Positions 7,538-10,808 of a DNA stretch of 10,808 nucleotides are shown here, in pieces. The notes under the pieces were generated by a model. The model was not told the origin of the DNA, made no database searches, and worked only from the letters and a program-made list of their open reading frames with translations. The stretch is from positions 1 to 10,808 of the forward strand of contig JAFGOG010000370.1 in assembly GCA_016926595.1 (NCBI GenBank), read 5' to 3'. How positions within the stretch are numbered: the stretch's first letter is position 1; every line of letters starts with the position of its first letter. The position numbers and the translations under genes are program-made. This DNA is from Anaerolineae bacterium. GTDB taxonomy: Bacteria; Chloroflexota; Anaerolineae; JAAYZQ01.

Positions 7538-7538
7538 T

Positions 7539-7565
7539 AGAGCCGCCAAAAAACAAGCGGTCTCT
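7539..7565 (-). terminator. Hairpin across the stop codon of the reductase gene, possible weak terminator
   Basis: On the plus strand, AGAGCCGC (7539-7546) pairs with GCGG-T-CTCT (7557-7565, one bulged base) around an A-rich 10-nt loop. It overlaps the TAG stop of the minus-strand reductase gene and abuts the dodecin -35. Reading leftward, no T run follows the stem, so it is at best a weak terminator. It could insulate the operon from the dodecin promoter. Confidence 0.3.
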
Positions 7566-8325
7566 ACCACAGCCCAGGCAGTAACGCCTTGCGCTGAGGC
7601 GGATAGCTGGCGAATTGCTGGCGATACCAGGCGTGATGGCTTTGCGCTCGGGGGGCCAGGTTCGCAGCCGTCCACACCGCAAACACCAGGCCTGGCAACG
7701 ACCAGGTCGCCAGGGCCCAGCCACCCCACTCGACGATCTCGCCAAAATAGTTGGGGCAGGAGATCCAGCGATACAACCCACCGTAGGGGATCGCATACCC
7801 GGACGCGTTACGCTGGCGAAGATGGCCGAGTGTGCGATCCGCCTGGCGGTTGATAGCAAAACCTGCCAGAAACAACAGCAGGCCCGCGATAAACCGCGGG
7901 TCGGCCAACCACTGGTTTGCGTATCCACCGGAAAACGTAAAGAGATAGCGCCCATTCACATAGCCGTTCAGCACATTGAACACAAACCCCATGCTGACAA
8001 TGACAACCGGCATCCGCTTCCTCGTGCTGTTCAGCTCAAGTGGATAGAGCAAGCTGCGGTGAACATAATGGGCCTCCCACAGAATGAAAAAGACCCAGGC
8101 AGTCCGTGTGTCTCGATATTGGCCCGTGGCAAAGCACGCGCCGAACACCACAGCAGCAGGGGCCTCCATGATCACCCAGCCAATCCGGTTCTCAAGGGTA
8201 GGACCCCAACCCCCTCGTACGTGCCGCCCGTAGGGCGCGGGGATGAAGGACAGGACCGCAGCGGTGGCCGCTGCAAAGAACAACAGGCCGATAAGAAGCG
8301 CATCGAAAAGGAAATGCTCGCTCAT
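7564..8325 (-). CDS. Steroid 5-alpha-reductase (SRD5A) family membrane protein
   Basis: A 253-residue polytopic membrane protein colinear with animal 3-oxo-5-alpha-steroid 4-dehydrogenases (about 254-260 residues), NADPH-dependent enzymes reducing the C4-C5 double bond of 3-oxo-steroids. Shared blocks include 'YGRH' (32-35), 'MEAP' with Glu54 at the SRD5A2 Glu57 position, 'HYVHR' (86-90) with Tyr87 at the Tyr91 position, 'NGY..GRYL' (120-128), 'DPRF' (142-145), 'GYAIPYGGLY' (176-185), 'PNYFGEIVEWGGWALATWSL' (191-210) and 'HHAWY...YP..RKALLP' (230-250). The Glu and Tyr that contact the substrate 3-oxo group are kept, so it is probably catalytic. Substrate in a bacterium is unknown: a steroid, another enone lipid or an isoprenoid are possible. 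I chose ATG 8325, preceded by GGGGG at 4-nt spacing. A GTG at 8340 (five more residues) overlaps the upstream stop as GTGA and would give tight coupling. It is the last gene of the three-gene minus-strand operon. Confidence 0.9.
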   Translation of the reverse strand: MSEHFLFDALLIGLLFFAAATAAVLSFIPAPYGRHVRGGWGPTLENRIGWVIMEAPAAVVFGACFATGQYRDTRTAWVFFILWEAHYVHRSLLYPLELNSTRKRMPVVIVSMGFVFNVLNGYVNGRYLFTFSGGYANQWLADPRFIAGLLLFLAGFAINRQADRTLGHLRQRNASGYAIPYGGLYRWISCPNYFGEIVEWGGWALATWSLPGLVFAVWTAANLAPRAQSHHAWYRQQFASYPPQRKALLPGLW

Positions 8326-8336
8326 CCAGCCCCCAA

Positions 8337-9311
8337 TCACTTGCCGGTTTCAAACCATTGCCAGGTGTCGCCAATCGTCTCTTTCAAGGGACGCGGGCAG
8401 TAATCTAGGTCGCGCGTTGCCCGTGCGTGGCTGCTGCGTTGTTTACCGCTCAGCGGCTGGAGCGCGGCGCTGGTGTACAATGGGCGCTTACCCGCCAGAA
8501 TACTCCCGACCGCTACAAATGGCGCGCCCAGGCGCGCTACCCACATGGGCAGGACGAGACGGGGGACCTTGACGCCGTTGACCTGGTTGGCGAGCACCGC
8601 CAGGTCGCGCAGCGATGCCCAATGGCCCGACAATACGTAACGCCCGCCGGTCGGGGCGCGCGCTGCGGCCTGGATAGCGCCGTCGACCACGTCGCGGACG
8701 TCGACCCAGTCGAATCCCCCATCGATCAGCGCCCACAGCTTGCCATTGCAGATCGCCAGCAATCCCGCGTTGGGAAACCCCAGGCGGTAGTCGTAGGGGC
8801 CGATGATGGCGCTGGGGTACAGGACCACCGCATCCAGCCCTCGCGCCAGCCCCTGCCTCACATGCCTCTCGGCAACGGCCTTGGAGCGGGCATAGGGCGG
8901 GTATCGTTGGGATCTGACCAGCGGACGTGACTCGTCCAGTGGTTTTCCGGATGGATCGTGTTCCAGGGCATCAACCGAGCTGAAATGCACCAGGCGGCGC
9001 ACGCCGCACTGCAGACAAGCATCCACCACGTTGGCGGTCCCGATGATATTGACCGCCGCCAGCCGTTCCCAGTCGCTCATCAGGATCGAGATGTGGGCGG
9101 CGGCGTGGTAGACCAGGTCCGCTCCGGCGAATGCACGGCGCAACGATTCCGGGTCTTGGACGTCGCCGGTGACGATCTCCACATCCAGCCCCTCCAGCGC
9201 CCGCCTGTCGTGGTGAACCAGGGCGCGGACCGGCTGTCCACGGGCAAGCAGGGTGCGTACCAGATTCGCCCCCACAAGGCCGGCGGGGCCGGTGACTACG
9301 ACGACTGACAC
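8337..9311 (-). CDS. NAD-dependent epimerase/dehydratase, extended SDR (3-beta-HSD / dihydroflavonol-reductase-like)
   Basis: A 324-residue cytoplasmic extended short-chain dehydrogenase. Residues 6-15 carry the Rossmann motif 'VTGPAGLVGA' (Gly8, Gly11, Gly14; Pro at 9 is slightly unusual). 'GDVQDPESL' (49-57) reads the adenine side, 'VYHAAA' (67-72) follows beta-4, 'HFSSVDAL' (109-116) supplies the catalytic Ser, and Tyr140-x3-Lys144 is the active pair. The tail 'YCPRPLKETIGDTWQWF' (304-320) is typical of the 3-beta-hydroxysteroid dehydrogenase/NSDHL, HpnA and dihydroflavonol-reductase branch. No TM helix is evident, although 261-275 is hydrophobic. The GTG start at 9311 has a strong ribosome binding site GAGGAG (9317-9322, 5-nt spacing) placed inside the end of the serine hydrolase gene, which it overlaps by 16 nt. 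It is followed immediately by the 5-alpha-reductase-like gene. Context suggests oxidation or reduction of a ring hydroxyl or ketone on the same lipid; the substrate cannot be assigned from sequence. Confidence 0.88.
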   Translation of the reverse strand: MSVVVVTGPAGLVGANLVRTLLARGQPVRALVHHDRRALEGLDVEIVTGDVQDPESLRRAFAGADLVYHAAAHISILMSDWERLAAVNIIGTANVVDACLQCGVRRLVHFSSVDALEHDPSGKPLDESRPLVRSQRYPPYARSKAVAERHVRQGLARGLDAVVLYPSAIIGPYDYRLGFPNAGLLAICNGKLWALIDGGFDWVDVRDVVDGAIQAAARAPTGGRYVLSGHWASLRDLAVLANQVNGVKVPRLVLPMWVARLGAPFVAVGSILAGKRPLYTSAALQPLSGKQRSSHARATRDLDYCPRPLKETIGDTWQWFETGK

Positions 9312-10726
9312 GGATTCTCCTCACTTGTGCATCTCGTCGCCTCAAATCCCTGCCCCTCTTGCTCCAGCGTCAGCCCGGCGATCTCGCCAGCCTCATCCTG
9401 GCGGAACACCAGGGTCGTATTCACCACCCGCGCGAAAAACTCCAGCTCGGCGTTGGCATAGATGGGCAGCGGCGGCTGATCGCCAGCCTGCAGCCACAGC
9501 GCCCCATCCTGGACGCTCACTCGCAGCTCCATCCCTGACCCGGTCACATACTCGCCGGCGTAGCGCTCCAGGCCGGCCACCTCAACCGCCGTCTTGGCAG
9601 TGGGCAGCGCGCCCGGCCAGCCGAACTCGCGGCGGATGGCGCGCCCGATGTCGAACATCAGGTCGTTGCCCTCGTTCGAGTTCAGCATCAGCGCCACACC
9701 CTGGCCGCTGCTTGGAAAGAACTGCGCATGCGCCACAAAGCCCTCGTTCCAGCCGCTGTGATAGAAATAGCGGCCCTGTTCCTCTCCCTCCAGGAAAAAG
9801 CCGATCGCCGGCTGGTAGCCTTCGCCCGGCCCGGCGTGCTGCGGCTGGAGCATGGCTTGCGCCGTTTCCTGGCTCAGTAGCGCCGGTGGCCGGCCGCTCA
9901 CGGCCCGCATCAGCTCCACGCCCACCCGGGCCAGATCGGCCGGCGTCGTCCACAGCCCGGCCGCCGCCATCTCGGGATAGACGTGGTACCGGCCAGGCAG
10001 GGGATTGCCCTTGTATGGATGGCCGGTGGCGGCCCGCAGCGCCCAGTCCGCAGGCAGTGACTGCTCAAACGTGCTGTCGGCCATACCCAGCGGCTCCAGC
10101 ACCAGCTCGCGCATGAGCTGCGGAAACGGCTTGCCCAGCCGGTCGATCACCACCTGCTGCGCGATCAAGGTGCCGCCGCCCGAATAGCGGTAGGTGACGC
10201 CGGGCAGGACGTTGACTTCAATGCGGGGCGTGTTGGCCTGGGGATCGCCTTCCAGCACCTGCGCCAGGCTTGGCGTCGGTTCGGCTGCGGCATAGCCCGG
10301 AAAGCCGTGCACCGTGACCCCCGCCGTGTGACTGAGCAATTGCCGTAGCGTCAGGCGCGGCTGCCAGCCGTCGTTCGCCGGCACTTGCCACGAGGTGAGA
10401 TAGTCGTTCACATCCCGATCCAGATCCAAAACCCCGTCCTGGACCAGGCGCATCACCGCCAGCGCCAAAACTGGCTTGCTGATCGACGCCGCCTGGAATA
10501 GCGTGCTGGCCGTCACCGGCTCGTCGCCGCCCGCCTCGCGCCAGCCAAATCCACCAGCCCACGCTACCTCAAACCCCTCGACAATGGCCAGACCCAACCC
10601 CGGCGTGTGACAAAACGCCATCCGCTCCACCAGAGGCCGCGGCGGACCCAGCCGCCCGTCGAACGCCGTCTCGGACCGGAGGCAGTTCATCGCCCGGGCG
10701 ATCCGTGCGCCGATCTCGTGTGACAT
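9296..10726 (-). CDS. Serine hydrolase, beta-lactamase/penicillin-binding-protein fold (family S12-like)
   Basis: A 476-residue protein with an N-terminal class C beta-lactamase/esterase domain (about 35-370) and a C-terminal beta-rich domain (about 385-465, starting 'LERYAGEYV'). The catalytic SxxK is Ser81-Ile-Ser-Lys84 in 'FQAASISKPVLALA'. The usual YxN motif is Tyr181-Ser-Gly, and the KTG-equivalent is His323-Ser-Gly ('YHSGWNEGF'), as in many esterase-like members. 'LTLRQLLSHTAGV' (126-137) is a family hallmark. There is no signal peptide or TM helix at the chosen start, so it is probably cytoplasmic, which argues against a cell-wall or antibiotic role and for an esterase or amidase. ATG 10726 has AGGAG at 8-nt spacing (10735-10739). 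The longer TTG start at 10753 falls at the predicted transcription start and is unlikely. First gene of the minus-strand operon, overlapping the SDR gene by 16 nt. Substrate unknown; hydrolysis of an ester of the operon's lipid is only a guess. Confidence 0.9.
   Translation of the reverse strand: MSHEIGARIARAMNCLRSETAFDGRLGPPRPLVERMAFCHTPGLGLAIVEGFEVAWAGGFGWREAGGDEPVTASTLFQAASISKPVLALAVMRLVQDGVLDLDRDVNDYLTSWQVPANDGWQPRLTLRQLLSHTAGVTVHGFPGYAAAEPTPSLAQVLEGDPQANTPRIEVNVLPGVTYRYSGGGTLIAQQVVIDRLGKPFPQLMRELVLEPLGMADSTFEQSLPADWALRAATGHPYKGNPLPGRYHVYPEMAAAGLWTTPADLARVGVELMRAVSGRPPALLSQETAQAMLQPQHAGPGEGYQPAIGFFLEGEEQGRYFYHSGWNEGFVAHAQFFPSSGQGVALMLNSNEGNDLMFDIGRAIRREFGWPGALPTAKTAVEVAGLERYAGEYVTGSGMELRVSVQDGALWLQAGDQPPLPIYANAELEFFARVVNTTLVFRQDEAGEIAGLTLEQEGQGFEATRCTSEENPCQSS
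9317..9322 (-). promoter_or_regulatory. Ribosome binding site (GAGGAG) supporting a GTG start for the SDR gene
   Basis: GAGGAG lies 5 nt before the GTG at 9311 on the minus strand, within the last codons of the serine hydrolase gene. The site makes GTG 9311 convincing, since the Rossmann beta strand begins directly after it. Confidence 0.75.
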
Positions 10727-10734
10727 AACCATCA

Positions 10735-10739
10735 CTCCT
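10735..10739 (-). promoter_or_regulatory. Ribosome binding site (AGGAG) deciding the serine hydrolase start
   Basis: AGGAG sits 8 nt before ATG 10726 and only about 2 nt before the alternative ATG 10732. Good spacing selects 10726 and excludes the in-frame TTG at 10753 upstream of it. Confidence 0.7.
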
Positions 10740-10758
10740 GAATCATCAGACAACCAGC

Positions 10759-10787
10759 ATTATACCCCATTGCAGGTGTAATCGCAA
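10759..10787 (-). promoter_or_regulatory. Sigma70-type promoter for the serine hydrolase-SDR-5-alpha-reductase operon
   Basis: On the minus strand, -35 TTGCGA (10782-10787, 4 of 6 consensus) and -10 TATAAT (10759-10764, perfect) are separated by 17 bp. The predicted start is near 10752, giving a leader of about 26 nt before ATG 10726. With all three downstream genes overlapping or nearly touching, this is the likely single promoter of the operon. The remaining 21 bases to the window edge (10788-10808) show nothing recognisable. Confidence 0.8.
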
Positions 10788-10808
10788 GTGATAGGCGGCG
10801 CGGCAGAC

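Noticed and set aside
7615..8403. A 262-codon plus-strand open frame opposite the reductase gene
   Set aside because: The minus strand encodes an unmistakable SRD5A-family protein here; the plus frame gives a low-complexity basic product with no domain signature.
1..10808. Five of seven genes end in TAG, which could hint at stop-codon reassignment
   Set aside because: All families end at their expected C-termini at these stops, and seven genes are too few to show a bias.

Overview
The window looks like a stretch of a GC-rich bacterial chromosome. I favour the phylum Chloroflexota (Anaerolineae/Caldilineae-like). The main reason is the very large multi-GAF sensor histidine kinase, whose multi-TM input region ends in a 'RYRLLGMDLLVSRG'-type segment of a kind I associate with that phylum. 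This placement is inferred from gene style only; no marker gene is present. Seven protein genes fill nearly all of the window. I see no rRNA, intact tRNA, CRISPR array or transposase.

Left part, plus strand (1-6134): the 3' portion of an ATP-dependent 6-phosphofructokinase gene (pfkA, cut by the window edge) is followed after 5 nt by a 1721-residue membrane sensor histidine kinase. The kinase has one TM helix, a PDZ-like external domain, a polytopic membrane block, six GAF domains in tandem, and a HisKA/HATPase core. The two genes probably form one transcript. The first GAF domain carries a 25-codon in-frame insertion bounded by exact 7-bp direct repeats; deleting it restores a normal GAF loop.

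Middle (6135-7566): a 195-nt spacer holds a GC-rich hairpin and two identical CAACCGGTT sites exactly 40 bp apart, then a DegV-family fatty-acid-binding protein gene on the plus strand. Convergent to it is a small dodecin-like gene on the minus strand with a near-consensus extended -10 promoter. This dodecin lacks the Trp and Gln that bind flavin in classical dodecins and resembles the calcium-dodecin (SecE2-like) branch.

Right part, minus strand (10787 down to 7564): a sigma70-type promoter leads into three overlapping or nearly abutting genes: a serine hydrolase of the beta-lactamase/S12 fold, an extended SDR (NAD-dependent epimerase / 3-beta-hydroxysteroid-dehydrogenase-like), and a membrane protein strikingly similar to animal steroid 5-alpha-reductases. 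The last two together look like a redox pair for a steroid- or isoprenoid-like lipid. This operon is the best candidate here for an undescribed pathway.
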